Both the position numbers and the translations under genes were made by a program. Positions 50,669-60,074 of a stretch of 64,000 nt of DNA are shown piece by piece. Positions within the stretch are counted from its first letter, which is position 1. Each line of letters begins with the position of its first letter. Source of the DNA: Cupriavidus pauculus (GTDB taxonomy: Bacteria; Pseudomonadota; Gammaproteobacteria; Burkholderiales; Burkholderiaceae); NCBI RefSeq assembly GCF_022179805.1, contig NZ_BPUO01000001.1:310001-374000 (forward strand), written 5' to 3'. The notes under the pieces are model-generated. The model was not told the origin of the DNA and searched no databases. It saw nothing but the letters and a program-made list of their open reading frames with translations.

Positions 50669-50863
50669 TTACTGCGCTTCCTCGATCCAGGCCTGCTGGA
50701 TCGCTTCCAGAATCTTCTCGCCGGAGCGCTCGGGCAGGTCAGTGAAGCCGTCGAGCTCCAGCACCCACTGGCGCAGCTGCGTGAATCGCACGCTCACGGG
50801 ATCCACGTCGGGAAACTTGTCGTACAGCGCGGCGGCAATGTCAAAAGTGTCGGTCCATTTCAT
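50669..50863 (-). CDS. iscX: IscX (YfhJ) Fe-S assembly modulator
   Basis: A 64-residue acidic protein that binds IscS and modulates cysteine desulfurase activity and iron supply. The family pattern is clear: MKWTDTFDIAAALYDKFPD and VRFTQLRQWVLELDGF. Last gene of the isc operon, three bases after fdx. Confidence 0.95.
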   Translation of the reverse strand: MKWTDTFDIAAALYDKFPDVDPVSVRFTQLRQWVLELDGFTDLPERSGEKILEAIQQAWIEEAQ

Positions 50864-50866
50864 GGC

Positions 50867-51205
50867 TCAGTGACCTTCCTTGGCGTGGTTGATCGTGTAT
50901 TTCGGAATCTCGACGGTCAGGTCGGCGTCGGCCACGATAGCCTGGCACGACAGGCGCGAATTGGGCTCCAGGCCCCACGCCTTGTCCAGCAGGTCTTCTT
51001 CCTTTTCCTCGGCATCCTCGAGCGATCTGAAGCCTTCGCGCACCACCACATGGCACGTGGTGCAGGCGCACGACTTCTCGCAGGCGTGCTCGATATCGAT
51101 ACCGTTCTTGAGCAGCGCGTCGCAGATGCTGATGCCGGTGTTGGCTTCGAAAACGGCGCCCTCCGGACACAATTCGACGTGGGGCAAAACGATGATCTGT
51201 GGCAT
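50867..51205 (-). CDS. fdx: ISC-type [2Fe-2S] ferredoxin
   Basis: A 112-residue adrenodoxin-type ferredoxin that supplies electrons for Fe-S cluster assembly. Cluster cysteines: CEKSCACTTC (about 42-51) and the distal Cys in SRLSCQAIV. Lies 33 bases after hscA. Confidence 0.97.
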   Translation of the reverse strand: MPQIIVLPHVELCPEGAVFEANTGISICDALLKNGIDIEHACEKSCACTTCHVVVREGFRSLEDAEEKEEDLLDKAWGLEPNSRLSCQAIVADADLTVEIPKYTINHAKEGH

Positions 51206-51238
51206 TTCTTTCCTGTTTTCAGTTTGCAGCGCCGGCGT

Positions 51239-53104
51239 TCAGCCGATCTCCTGCACCTTCTTGCCGGCCAGCGCGCTCTTGATCGAGCGGTCCATGCGGC
51301 GGGCGGCAAATTCGTCGGTGCCGTGCGACAGTTGCTCGACGGCAGCCTTGATGGCGTGGTGATCCTCGCCGCGCGCAATCTCGCGCACCCGGACCATCTG
51401 CGCTTCCACGGCAGTGCGCTCGTCGGCCGACAGCAGGTCGCCGTCGACTTCCAGCGCGCGCGTGGTGGCTTCCACCAGACGCTCGGCCTCCACGCGTTCC
51501 TCGGCCAGCGCACGGCTCTTCATGTCGTGCTCGGCTTCGCGGAAGCTGTCCTGCAGCATGCGTGCGATATCGTCGTCGGCCAGGCCGTACGACGGCTTGA
51601 CCGATACCGAGGCTTCCACGCCGGAATTGGTCTCGCGTGCCGATACCGACAGCAGGCCATCGGCATCCACCTGGTAGGTCACGCGGATGCGGGCGGCGCC
51701 CGCCACCATCGGCGGAATGCCGCGCAGCTCGAAGCGCGCCAGCGACCGGCAGTCACTGGCCAGCTCGCGCTCGCCTTGCAGCACGTGAATGGCCATGGCC
51801 GTTTGGCCATCCTTGAACGTGGTGAATTCCTGCGCGCGCGCCACGGGGATCGTGCTGTTGCGCGGGATGATCTTCTCCACCAGGCCGCCCATCGTCTCCA
51901 CGCCCAGCGACAGCGGAATCACGTCCAGCAGCAGCCAGTCCTCGCCCGGCGCATGGTTGCCCGCCAGCAGGTTGGCCTGCATGGCCGCGCCCAGCGCCAC
52001 TACCTTGTCCGGGTCCAGATTGGTCAGCGGCTGCTGGCCAAAATATTCGCCCACGGCCTTGCGGATGGCCGGCATGCGCGTGGCGCCGCCCACCAGCACC
52101 ACGCCCTTGACCTCCTCGGGCGTCACGCCCGCGTCGCGCAGTGACTTGCGTACCGGCGCCAGCGTCTTCTGCACCAGGTGCGCGGTGATCTCGATGAACG
52201 TCTGCGCGTCGAGCGGCAGGTGCACGATCTCGCCTGTGGTCAGCACGGCGTCGATCACCGTGGTGTCGCTGGCCGACAGCGCTTCCTTGGCGGCACGGGC
52301 ACGCATCATCAGCAGGCGCGTGTCTTCGGCCGAGAGCGGCTGCAGGCTGGCCTGCTCGACGACCCAGCACAGCAGGCGCTGGTCGAAGTCGTCGCCACCC
52401 AGCGCGGAATCGCCGCCGGTCGACATCACCTCGAACACGCCCTTGGTCAGCTTGAGCACCGAGATGTCGAAAGTACCGCCGCCCAGGTCATAGACCGCGT
52501 AGATGCCTTCGGCCGCGTTGTCGAGACCGTAGGCGATGGCAGCCGCCGTCGGCTCGTTCAGCAGGCGCAGCACGTCCAGGCCGGCCAGTTGGGCCGCATC
52601 CTTGGTGGCCTGCCGCTGGGCGTCGTCGAAGTACGCGGGCACCGTGATCACGGCACCCACTAGGTCGTCACCGAGCGAATCCTCGGCGCGCTGGCGCAGC
52701 GTGGCCAGGATCTCGGCCGATACCTCGACCGGGCTCTTGATGCCGGCGGCGGTCTTCAGTTGAACCATGCCCGGCGCATCGACAAAGTCGTACGGGCTGT
52801 GTTCGATATTGGCCACATCGCGCAGGCCACGTCCCATGAAACGCTTCACCGAGATGATGGTGTTCTTGGGATCGCGTACCGCCTCGTCCTGGGCCTTGTA
52901 GCCGATGTGCGCATTGCCACCAGGCAGGTAGCGCACCACCGACGGCAGCAGCGCGCGGCCGTTCTCGTCGGGCAGGACTTCGGGAATGCTGTTGCGCACG
53001 GCCGCCACCAGCGAGTTGGTGGTGCCAAGGTCGATACCCACCGCCAGCCGGCGTTGATGCGGCGCCGGCGACATGCCGGGTTCGGAAATCTGGAGCAGTG
53101 CCAT
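51239..53104 (-). CDS. hscA: Hsp70-type chaperone HscA
   Basis: HscA uses ATP to transfer clusters from IscU to acceptors. 621 residues: nucleotide-binding domain begins [15 protein letters not shown] (about 21), with [16 protein letters not shown] (about 205) and [15 protein letters not shown] (about 347); the substrate-binding domain follows. Lies nine bases after hscB, its J-protein partner. Confidence 0.97.
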   Translation of the reverse strand: MALLQISEPGMSPAPHQRRLAVGIDLGTTNSLVAAVRNSIPEVLPDENGRALLPSVVRYLPGGNAHIGYKAQDEAVRDPKNTIISVKRFMGRGLRDVANIEHSPYDFVDAPGMVQLKTAAGIKSPVEVSAEILATLRQRAEDSLGDDLVGAVITVPAYFDDAQRQATKDAAQLAGLDVLRLLNEPTAAAIAYGLDNAAEGIYAVYDLGGGTFDISVLKLTKGVFEVMSTGGDSALGGDDFDQRLLCWVVEQASLQPLSAEDTRLLMMRARAAKEALSASDTTVIDAVLTTGEIVHLPLDAQTFIEITAHLVQKTLAPVRKSLRDAGVTPEEVKGVVLVGGATRMPAIRKAVGEYFGQQPLTNLDPDKVVALGAAMQANLLAGNHAPGEDWLLLDVIPLSLGVETMGGLVEKIIPRNSTIPVARAQEFTTFKDGQTAMAIHVLQGERELASDCRSLARFELRGIPPMVAGAARIRVTYQVDADGLLSVSARETNSGVEASVSVKPSYGLADDDIARMLQDSFREAEHDMKSRALAEERVEAERLVEATTRALEVDGDLLSADERTAVEAQMVRVREIARGEDHHAIKAAVEQLSHGTDEFAARRMDRSIKSALAGKKVQEIG

Positions 53105-53113
53105 GAGAATCTT

Positions 53114-53632
53114 CTAATCTTCGAGCCGATCGATCGCCTCGCTGGCGTCGTGTTCGATCTTCTCGATAAACATCAGCTGACGCGCGGCGGCGCCGGCGGC
53201 TTCGTTTTCGGCGTCGTCGAGCAGCTTGCCGAGCGCGGCGTGGCGCTCGCGCTTTTCGGTGCGCAGCTCGCGCAGCAGGCCGTCGAGCTGGTCGACAGCG
53301 CGCGCTTCCACGGCCTCCTGCAGCGCCTCGCGCCATTCCATCTGCTGCATCAGGAACGCGGGTGCCATGGCCGTGTTGTTCTCGGCCTGGATGTCGACGC
53401 CACGCAGGTGCAGCAGGTAGATCGCGCGCTTCAGCGGCTGGCGCAGCGTGCGGTATGCCTCGTTGGCGTGCGCGGCCCACTGCATGGCCACGCGCCGCTC
53501 GGCATCGCCGGCATTGGCAAAGCGGTCGGGGTGCGCCTGCGACTGGACGGTGCGGTACGCCTCATCCAGCGCGGCCTCGTCCACTTCGTACCGGGCAGGC
53601 AGCCCGAACAGCGAGAAAAAATCGTCTTTCAA
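53114..53632 (-). CDS. hscB: J-domain co-chaperone HscB
   Basis: HscB recruits IscU to HscA. 172 residues, J domain at the N-terminus with the HPD tripeptide ([10 protein letters not shown], about 34-43), then the helical IscU-binding domain. The start is set at TTG 53632 (giving [15 protein letters not shown]), which matches the family N-terminus and has GGAAAGA six bases upstream; the open frame continues eight codons to a GTG. Confidence 0.93.
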   Translation of the reverse strand: MKDDFFSLFGLPARYEVDEAALDEAYRTVQSQAHPDRFANAGDAERRVAMQWAAHANEAYRTLRQPLKRAIYLLHLRGVDIQAENNTAMAPAFLMQQMEWREALQEAVEARAVDQLDGLLRELRTEKRERHAALGKLLDDAENEAAGAAARQLMFIEKIEHDASEAIDRLED

Positions 53633-53736
53633 AGCGCGTCTTTCCAAAACAATCACAACAAAAAGGAGCGGTCATGCCGCCCCTTGTCGTGTTGCCGCCC
53701 TCGCATCGGTTGCCGATCCGGGCGCGGCACCGGCCA

Positions 53737-54057
53737 TCAGACCCGGAACGACTCGCCGCAGCCGCACTCGTCCTTGACGTTCGGGTTGTTGAACTTGAAG
53801 CCCTCGTTCAAACCCTCGCGCGCGAAATCGAGTTCGGTACCGTCGATATACGCCAGGCTCTTCGGATCCACGATCACCTTGATGCCATGCGACTCGAAAA
53901 CCTGGTCCTCGGGCAGCACCTCGTCCACATACTCGAGCTTGTACGCCAGCCCGGAGCAGCCGGTGGTCTTCACGCCCAGGCGCAGGCCCACGCCCTTGCC
54001 GCGACGTTCCAGGTAGCGGGCGACGTGCTTCGCCGCCTTTTCGGTCATTGTGATCAT
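53737..54057 (-). CDS. iscA: Fe-S assembly protein IscA
   Basis: An A-type Fe-S carrier of 106 residues with the three conserved cysteines ([11 protein letters not shown], about 33, and ECGCGESF near the end). I choose ATG 54057 because it gives the standard length and start ([12 protein letters not shown]), with AAGG upstream; an ATG eight codons earlier is also open. Confidence 0.93.
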   Translation of the reverse strand: MITMTEKAAKHVARYLERRGKGVGLRLGVKTTGCSGLAYKLEYVDEVLPEDQVFESHGIKVIVDPKSLAYIDGTELDFAREGLNEGFKFNNPNVKDECGCGESFRV

Positions 54058-54139
54058 CTTTGCCTTGCTGTCGAACGCCACGCGCGGCGAACGCCGCCCC
54101 GCGTGGACTCACTCACCATCTGAAGCGGAAAATGCCGCT

Positions 54140-54541
54140 TTAGGCAGCCTGTTGCTCGGCGCCGCCGTGCTTCTTCTTGTAATCCTCGACGGCTGCCTTG
54201 ATGGCATCTTCCGCCAGGATCGAGCAGTGGATCTTCACCGGCGGCAGCGCCAGTTCTTCAGCGATCTGGGTGTTCTTGATCTCCAGCGCCTGATCCACGG
54301 TCTTGCCCTTGACCCATTCGGTAACCAGCGACGACGAGGCAATTGCCGAGCCGCAGCCGTAGGTCTTGAACTTGGCGTCTTCGATCACGCCTGCTTCGTT
54401 CACCTTGATCTGCAGCTTCATCACGTCGCCGCAGGCCGGGGCGCCGACCATGCCGGTACCCACCGCGTCGTCGTTCTTGTCGAACGAACCGACGTTACGC
54501 GGATTTTCATAGTGGTCGAGAACCTTGTTGCTGTAAGACAT
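54140..54541 (-). CDS. iscU: Fe-S scaffold IscU
   Basis: A 133-residue scaffold on which new clusters form. The three Cys occur in GAPACGDVMKL (about 37), TYGCGSAIASS (about 63) and KIHCSILAEDAI (about 106), with the HscA-recognition LPPVK motif (about 99). AGAGGT precedes the ATG. Lies 55 bases after iscS. Confidence 0.97.
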   Translation of the reverse strand: MSYSNKVLDHYENPRNVGSFDKNDDAVGTGMVGAPACGDVMKLQIKVNEAGVIEDAKFKTYGCGSAIASSSLVTEWVKGKTVDQALEIKNTQIAEELALPPVKIHCSILAEDAIKAAVEDYKKKHGGAEQQAA

Positions 54542-54596
54542 TTTGGTTACCTCTGACGAATTTTTATGGGGTTCTTGTTTTTGCCGTGGGCCGCAA

Positions 54597-55814
54597 TCAG
54601 TGCGCTGCCCACTGGATCGAATTCAGATCGACGCCGTCCTTGAACATTTCCCACAGCGGCGACAGGTCGCGCAGCTTGCCGATCTTGTTCTTGAGCAGTT
54701 CGATGGTGTAGTCGACTTCGGCTTCGGTCGTGAAACGGCCGACCGTGAAGCGGATCGAGCTGTGTGCCAGTTCGTCGTTGCGGCCCAGGGCGCGCAGCAC
54801 GTACGACGGCTCCAGCGACGCCGACGTGCACGCCGAACCCGACGACACGGCCACGTCCTTGATGGCCATGATCAGCGACTCACCTTCGACGAAGTTGAAG
54901 CTGACGTTCAGGTTGTGCGGCACGCGATGTTCCAGCGAACCGTTCAGGTACACCTCTTCCATCGTCGACAGGCCGTTCCACAGACGGTCACGCAGCATGC
55001 GGATACGTTCGTTTTCCGTGGCCATTTCCTCGCGCGCCAGGCGGAATGCTTCGCCCATGCCCACGATCTGGTGCGTGGCCAGCGTGCCCGAGCGCATGCC
55101 GCGCTCGTGACCGCCACCGTGCATCTGCGCTTCGATGCGCACGCGCGGCTTGCGGCGCACGTACAGCGCGCCAATGCCCTTCGGGCCATACGTCTTGTGG
55201 GCCGAGAACGACATCAGGTCGCACTTCAGCGCGGCCAGGTCGATCTTGACCTTGCCGGTTGCCTGTGCGGCGTCGCAATGGAAGATGATGCCCTTCTCGC
55301 GGCAGATCTCGCCAATCTGTTCGACGTCCTGGATCACGCCGATCTCGTTGTTCACCAGCATCACCGACACCAGGATGGTGTCCGGGCGCAGCGCCTGCTT
55401 GAACACGTCCATGTCGATCAGGCCGTCGTCCTTGACGTCGAGGTACGTTACCTCGAAGCCCTGGCGCTCCAGCTCACGCGTGGTGTCCAGCACGGCCTTG
55501 TGCTCGGTCTTCACGGTGATGATGTGCTTGCCCTTGCCCGAATAAAAGTTGGCCGCGCCCTTGATGCCAAGGTTGTCCGACTCGGTCGCGCCCGACGTCC
55601 ACACGATCTCGCGCGGGTCGGCATTGACCAGCGCCGCCACTTGCTCGCGGGCCTCTTCCACGGCGCGCTCGGCGTCCCAGCCGTAAGCGTGGCTGCGCGA
55701 CGCCGGATTGCCAAACTGCTCGCGCAGGTACGGAATCATCTTGTCCGCTACGCGAGGGTCCACCGGCGTGGTGGCCGAATAATCCATGTAGATCGGGAAA
55801 TGTGGGGTGCTCAT
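54597..55814 (-). CDS. iscS: Cysteine desulfurase IscS
   Basis: A 405-residue PLP enzyme supplying sulfur for Fe-S clusters, thiolated tRNA and cofactors. PLP Lys in [14 protein letters not shown] (about 207); catalytic mobile-loop Cys in [15 protein letters not shown] (about 329). Start [19 protein letters not shown]. Lies 75 bases after iscR. Confidence 0.98.
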   Translation of the reverse strand: MSTPHFPIYMDYSATTPVDPRVADKMIPYLREQFGNPASRSHAYGWDAERAVEEAREQVAALVNADPREIVWTSGATESDNLGIKGAANFYSGKGKHIITVKTEHKAVLDTTRELERQGFEVTYLDVKDDGLIDMDVFKQALRPDTILVSVMLVNNEIGVIQDVEQIGEICREKGIIFHCDAAQATGKVKIDLAALKCDLMSFSAHKTYGPKGIGALYVRRKPRVRIEAQMHGGGHERGMRSGTLATHQIVGMGEAFRLAREEMATENERIRMLRDRLWNGLSTMEEVYLNGSLEHRVPHNLNVSFNFVEGESLIMAIKDVAVSSGSACTSASLEPSYVLRALGRNDELAHSSIRFTVGRFTTEAEVDYTIELLKNKIGKLRDLSPLWEMFKDGVDLNSIQWAAH

Positions 55815-55889
55815 CGTTATGACTGCCTTATAGGGATCGCTAATCGCGTACTGCCTACCGATAGTTTAATGCAGGTGCTTCAATCTTGC

Positions 55890-56444
55890 TTACGACTGTG
55901 CAAGGCTGAACACCGAGTTGACCACGCGGGCGCGCGCCGGCTTTTCCTGCTTTTCGCCCTTGCCGCGCGACACCGTCACCGGTTGCTGCGCGGCGTCCTC
56001 GCGCATGTCGTGCAGCACCGCCGGCTGGCGGGCGCGTTGCTGGTCAACGAGATTCTTCAGCGACACGGAGTCCAGGTACTCGACCATCTTCTGGTTCAGC
56101 GTGGCCCATAGCTCGTGGGTCATGCAGCGCCCGGATCCGTCGTCTCCGTTACAATTGCCCTTCCCACCGCATTGGGTGGCGTCGAGCGGTTCGTCCACGG
56201 CGATGATGATGTCCGCCACCGTGACGTCCTCGGCCTTGCGCGCGAGGCTGTATCCACCGCCCGGACCGCGCACGCTTTCCACGATCTCGTGACGGCGCAG
56301 CTTGCCAAACAGCTGCTCCAAGTACGACAGGGAAATCTTCTGACGTTGACTGATGCCTGCCAGCGTGACAGGTCCCTGATCCTGGCGCATGGCCAGGTCG
56401 ATCATGGCGGTTACCGCGAAACGGCCTTTGGTGGTCAGTCTCAT
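55890..56444 (-). CDS. iscR: Fe-S cluster regulator IscR
   Basis: A 184-residue Rrf2-family repressor holding a [2Fe-2S] cluster. Winged helix-turn-helix (ISLSYLEQLFGKLRRHEIV, about 37-55) and cluster cysteines in CGGKGNC...RCMTHEL (about 92-108). It senses cell Fe-S status and represses its own operon through the site at 56492. The tail (from about 150) is Ala/Arg-rich and non-conserved. Confidence 0.97.
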   Translation of the reverse strand: MRLTTKGRFAVTAMIDLAMRQDQGPVTLAGISQRQKISLSYLEQLFGKLRRHEIVESVRGPGGGYSLARKAEDVTVADIIIAVDEPLDATQCGGKGNCNGDDGSGRCMTHELWATLNQKMVEYLDSVSLKNLVDQQRARQPAVLHDMREDAAQQPVTVSRGKGEKQEKPARARVVNSVFSLAQS

Positions 56445-56491
56445 GATGCTCGGGGAGAGGAAAATACTTGAGAATTTCGGTCGAGTTTAAG

Positions 56492-56517
56492 ATATCCCGA
56501 CTAAATCAGTCAAGTAC
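56492..56517. promoter_or_regulatory. IscR type 1 binding site and isc promoter
   Basis: The inverted GACTAAATCAGTC core with flanking bases fits the E. coli type 1 IscR consensus well on the minus strand (TACTTGACTGATTTAGTCGG). The -35 TTGACT lies inside the site; TAAACT about 18 bases downstream on the minus strand is the likely -10. Bound IscR would block RNA polymerase. Confidence 0.8.
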
Positions 56518-56646
56518 CAACTGATGCAACGCACTATTCCATGCCCAATAACGATGGGCGCCCCCAGTGCTGAGGAAACAACTATTCGGAGTGACGCTTG
56601 TCGATCTCCGACACAGCAGGCGTGCCGGATCTTCGTCAGGCCACGT

Positions 56647-57126
56647 TCAGGCCAACTCGCGCCGCACCAGGGCAATCACGCCATCGCAGGCGTCCTCGAC
56701 GTAATCGAGCACGGTCTCGAAGCCATCTCCCTCGCCGTAATACGGGTCGGGTACTTCCTCGACGCGATGTTGCGTGGCGAAACTCATCAGCAGGCGCAAT
56801 CTGGCCGGATCGACCTCGGGACGCAGACGCCGCAGCGTCGACATGTTGTGAAGGTCCATGGCCAGGATGAGGTCGAAGCGATCGAAATCGGCGACAACCA
56901 CCTGCCGGGCGCGCAGGGCTGACAGGTCATAGCCGCGCTGCAGCGCGGCGCGCTGGCTGCGGGGGTCGGGCGCGCGGCCCACGTGATAGTCATGGGTGCC
57001 GGCGGAGTCCAGCTCGACGCGGTCGGACAGGCCGGCCGCCTCGAGTTTGGCGCGCAGCACGCCCTCCGCCGTCGGTGAACGGCAGATGTTTCCCATGCAG
57101 CACATCAGGATGGCGTATTTCTTCAT
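56647..57126 (-). CDS. Low-molecular-weight protein tyrosine phosphatase
   Basis: A 159-residue phosphatase with the C-x5-R loop (MCCMGNICRSPTAEG, about 8-22) and the catalytic Asp in DPYYGEGDGF (about 128-137). It acts on phosphotyrosine or low-molecular phosphates. The ATG at 57126 gives MKKYAILMCCMGN; the open frame extends upstream through another gene region. Located next to iscR, upstream of its promoter. Confidence 0.92.
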   Translation of the reverse strand: MKKYAILMCCMGNICRSPTAEGVLRAKLEAAGLSDRVELDSAGTHDYHVGRAPDPRSQRAALQRGYDLSALRARQVVVADFDRFDLILAMDLHNMSTLRRLRPEVDPARLRLLMSFATQHRVEEVPDPYYGEGDGFETVLDYVEDACDGVIALVRRELA

Positions 57127-57173
57127 CGGCGCGATTCTACCGCCTCGCTTCCATACGCCGGTGCGCAGTGTCG

Positions 57174-57413
57174 CTAGAGCCGTTCCGCCAGCAGCTTGCC
57201 ACGCGCAAAGCCGGCGGCCTCGGCGGTTTCGGGAGTCTTGTAGTGCTCGCTCGGCGGTGACGATTCGACGAGCGTGTCGGCGGCGCGGATATTCGTGCCC
57301 TTGCGACAGACACGCACCGTGTAGTCCCACTCGATGGGCGACCGGGGTTTCACCTGCACCTGGATCTCGTGCGTCTCGAAAACCCTCTTCTTCCAATCAC
57401 TGCTGTACGACAT
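57174..57413 (-). CDS. Small hypothetical protein (first of two similar)
   Basis: A 79-residue protein: short strands with alternating charge (HEIQVQVKPRSPIEWDYTVRV) then a helix after KTPETAEAAGFARGKLL. Pattern resembles the neighbouring 73-residue protein (Tyr-Thr-Val-x-x-Arg, then T-P-E-x-A-x-x-x-A helix), suggesting tandem duplication of a small alpha/beta domain of the CV_2116-like kind. Function unknown. Between the phosphatase and the second small gene on the same strand. Confidence 0.6.
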   Translation of the reverse strand: MSYSSDWKKRVFETHEIQVQVKPRSPIEWDYTVRVCRKGTNIRAADTLVESSPPSEHYKTPETAEAAGFARGKLLAERL

Positions 57414-57449
57414 CAGTGTGTCTCCTGACGTGCCGGCTGTTTTCGGGGG

Positions 57450-57671
57450 CTAGTTGACCTCGCCGGCATCTATGGTTCGCATGGCTTCGGCTTCAGCCAG
57501 GGCAAGCGCCGCCTCTGGCGTTTCCGCCGTGCCTGTTTCCGTTTCAAAAGTCGGTCCGCCTGGCTCGCCAAAGGCGTCGGCAATCGTCAACACCCCGGCA
57601 AAGCCACCGCCCGCATGCGCGATTGCGCGGGCCACCACCGTATAACCACCATATTCGAACTGTGTCACCAT
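57450..57671 (-). CDS. Small hypothetical protein (second of two similar)
   Basis: A 73-residue protein, MVTQFEYGGYTVVARAIAHA then ETPEAALALAEAEAMRTID. GGAG lies just before the ATG. See the preceding gene for the likeness. Expected fold: three-stranded sheet packed on one helix. Function unknown. Confidence 0.65.
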   Translation of the reverse strand: MVTQFEYGGYTVVARAIAHAGGGFAGVLTIADAFGEPGGPTFETETGTAETPEAALALAEAEAMRTIDAGEVN

Positions 57672-57777
57672 GGCACACTCCCTGATCGTGATCCGGCGTC
57701 CCGCGCTGGGCGGACTGCCTAAACACTATAGGATGCCGTGGCGCACCATGTGCATCGGGCGCCGGTCAGGTCTTCCC

Positions 57778-59871
57778 TCAGCTTGACGGCGGCAGCAGAT
57801 GGTCGCCTTCCGCCCCGGCCCCGAACACCTGGGCACGCAGCTTGGCCAGCTGATCGCGTACCTGGGCCGCCTTCTCGAATTCGAGATTCTTGGCGTGGTC
57901 GAGCATCTGCTTCTCCAGGCGCTTGATTTCCTTGGCCACCTGCTTCTCGCTCATGTCCTCGTACTTTGCCCGCTCGGCCGCGGCCGACAGCTCGGCCTTG
58001 ACCTCGTCGGCATCGTAGACGCCGTCGATGATGTCCTTGATGCGCTTGACCACGCCGCGCGGAATGATGCCGTTGGCCTCGTTGAACGCCATCTGCCGCA
58101 CGCGGCGCCGCTCGGTTTCGTGGATCGCCACCTTCATCGAATCGGTCATGCGGTCGCCGTACAGGATGGCCGTGCCATTGACGTTACGGGCCGCGCGGCC
58201 GATGGTCTGGATCAGCGACCGTTCCGCACGCAGGAAGCCTTCCTTGTCGGCATCGAGGATGGCCACCAGCGACACCTCGGGAATGTCCAGGCCCTCGCGC
58301 AGCAGGTTGATCCCCACCAGCACGTCGAACGTGCCCAGCCGCAGGTCGCGGATGATCTCCACGCGCTCCACGGTATCGATATCGGAATGCAGGTAGCGCA
58401 CCTTGATGCCGTTTTCCGACAGGAATTCGGTCAACTGCTCGGCCATGCGCTTGGTCAGCGTGGTCACCAGCACGCGCTCGTTGACCTGCACGCGGGTGTG
58501 GATCTCGCTGAGCAGGTCGTCCACCTGCGTCGTGGCCGGGCGCACGTGGATGATCGGATCGACCAGCCCCGTGGGCCGCACCACCTGCTCCACCACCTGC
58601 CCCGCATGGTCGCGCTCGTACGCGGCCGGCGTGGCTGTCACGAACACCGCCTGGCGCATCTTGCGCTCGTATTCGTCGAATTTCAGCGGCCGGTTGTCCA
58701 GCGCCGACGGCAGGCGGAAGCCGTATTCCACCAGCGTGGTCTTGCGCGCGCGGTCCCCGTTGTACATGCCGTTCAACTGCCCGATCAGCACGTGCGATTC
58801 GTCCAGGAACATCAGCGCGTCGGGCGGCAGGTAATCCACCAGCGTCGGCGGCGGCTCGCCGGGCTGGGCGCCCGACAGGTGCCGCGAATAGTTCTCGATG
58901 CCCTTGCAGAAACCCAGCTCGGACAGCATTTCCAGGTCGAAGCGCGTGCGCTGCTCCAGGCGCTGCGCCTCCACGAGCCGGTTCTCCTTGTAGAAGAAGT
59001 CCAACCGCTCGCGCAGTTCCAGCTTGATGTTCTCGATCGCGCGCAGCACGGTCTCGCGCGGCGTCACGTAGTGGCTCGACGGATAGACCGTGAAGCGCGG
59101 AATCTTCTGCCGCACGCGGCCGGTCAGCGGATCGAAGAACTGCAGCGAATCCACCTCGTCGTCGAACAGCTCCACGCGCACCGCCATCTCGGCGTGCTCG
59201 GCCGGAAAGATGTCGAGTGTGTCGCCACGGACGCGGAACGACCCGCGCTGGAAGTCGGTCTCGTTGCGCGTGTATTGCATCGCGATCAGCCGGGCGATCA
59301 CGTCACGCTGGCTGATCTTGTCGCCAGTGCGCAACGTCAGGATCATCTGGTGGTATTCGCTGGGATTGCCGATACCGTAGATCGCCGACACCGTCGCCAC
59401 GATGATCGTGTCGCGCCGCTCCAGCAGGCTCTTGGTGGCCGACAGCCGCATCTGCTCGATATGCTCGTTGATCGACGAGTCCTTCTCGATGAACAGGTCG
59501 CGCTGCGGCACGTAGGCCTCGGGCTGGTAGTAATCGTAATAGCTGACGAAATACTCGACCGCGTTGCGCGGAAAGAACTCGCGGAATTCCGAATACAACT
59601 GCGCCGCCAGCGTCTTGTTTGGCGCGAAAACGATGGCCGGCCGGCCCATGCGGGCGATCACATTGGCCATCGTGAAGGTCTTGCCGGATCCGGTCACGCC
59701 CAGCAGCGTCTGGAACGACAACCCGTCCTCCACCCCTTCCACCAGTTGGCGGATGGCTTCGGGCTGATCACCCGCGGGCAGGTACGGCTGGTAGAGCTGG
59801 AACGGCGACCCTGGAAACGTGACGAATTTGTCTTCGTCCAGGGGCGGGGCGACTTCGGCGAGATTCGTCAT
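57778..59871 (-). CDS. uvrB: UvrABC excinuclease subunit B
   Basis: UvrB holds the damaged strand in nucleotide excision repair. 697 residues: Walker [12 protein letters not shown] (about 58-68), the beta-hairpin region [10 protein letters not shown] (about 111), helicase motifs DESHVLIGQ and [13 protein letters not shown], and the C-terminal UVR domain ([19 protein letters not shown]). Diverges from the aminotransferase gene. Confidence 0.98.
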   Translation of the reverse strand: MTNLAEVAPPLDEDKFVTFPGSPFQLYQPYLPAGDQPEAIRQLVEGVEDGLSFQTLLGVTGSGKTFTMANVIARMGRPAIVFAPNKTLAAQLYSEFREFFPRNAVEYFVSYYDYYQPEAYVPQRDLFIEKDSSINEHIEQMRLSATKSLLERRDTIIVATVSAIYGIGNPSEYHQMILTLRTGDKISQRDVIARLIAMQYTRNETDFQRGSFRVRGDTLDIFPAEHAEMAVRVELFDDEVDSLQFFDPLTGRVRQKIPRFTVYPSSHYVTPRETVLRAIENIKLELRERLDFFYKENRLVEAQRLEQRTRFDLEMLSELGFCKGIENYSRHLSGAQPGEPPPTLVDYLPPDALMFLDESHVLIGQLNGMYNGDRARKTTLVEYGFRLPSALDNRPLKFDEYERKMRQAVFVTATPAAYERDHAGQVVEQVVRPTGLVDPIIHVRPATTQVDDLLSEIHTRVQVNERVLVTTLTKRMAEQLTEFLSENGIKVRYLHSDIDTVERVEIIRDLRLGTFDVLVGINLLREGLDIPEVSLVAILDADKEGFLRAERSLIQTIGRAARNVNGTAILYGDRMTDSMKVAIHETERRRVRQMAFNEANGIIPRGVVKRIKDIIDGVYDADEVKAELSAAAERAKYEDMSEKQVAKEIKRLEKQMLDHAKNLEFEKAAQVRDQLAKLRAQVFGAGAEGDHLLPPSS

Positions 59872-59963
59872 AAACGTAGGGAAAAACCTGAGGAATGCTG
59901 GCGGCTTGCGCTAGAATCTTGGGGTTGCGCGCACCGGTTCAAGCCCAGTTTGCCTGAGGGTAC

Positions 59964-59988
59964 TGTCAGGTTTTGTCAGTAGTGTCAG
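59964..59988 (+). promoter_or_regulatory. Three direct TGTCAG repeats before the aminotransferase gene
   Basis: TGTCAG occurs at 59964, 59974 and 59983, spaced about one helical turn, 90-110 bases before the ATG. Direct repeats of this spacing can bind an activator or repressor. No regulator identified. Confidence 0.35.
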
Positions 59989-60074
59989 TAGCCGCCGGTG
60001 CCGGCGCAGCCACAGCGCAGTTCGAAGCATTCTACGCCCTCCGTTTTGTTACACAGCTGACCACGAGATCCCAA

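Noticed and set aside
57799-59982. 727-residue open frame opposite uvrB
   Set aside because: Antisense shadow with no domain; uvrB is unmistakable.
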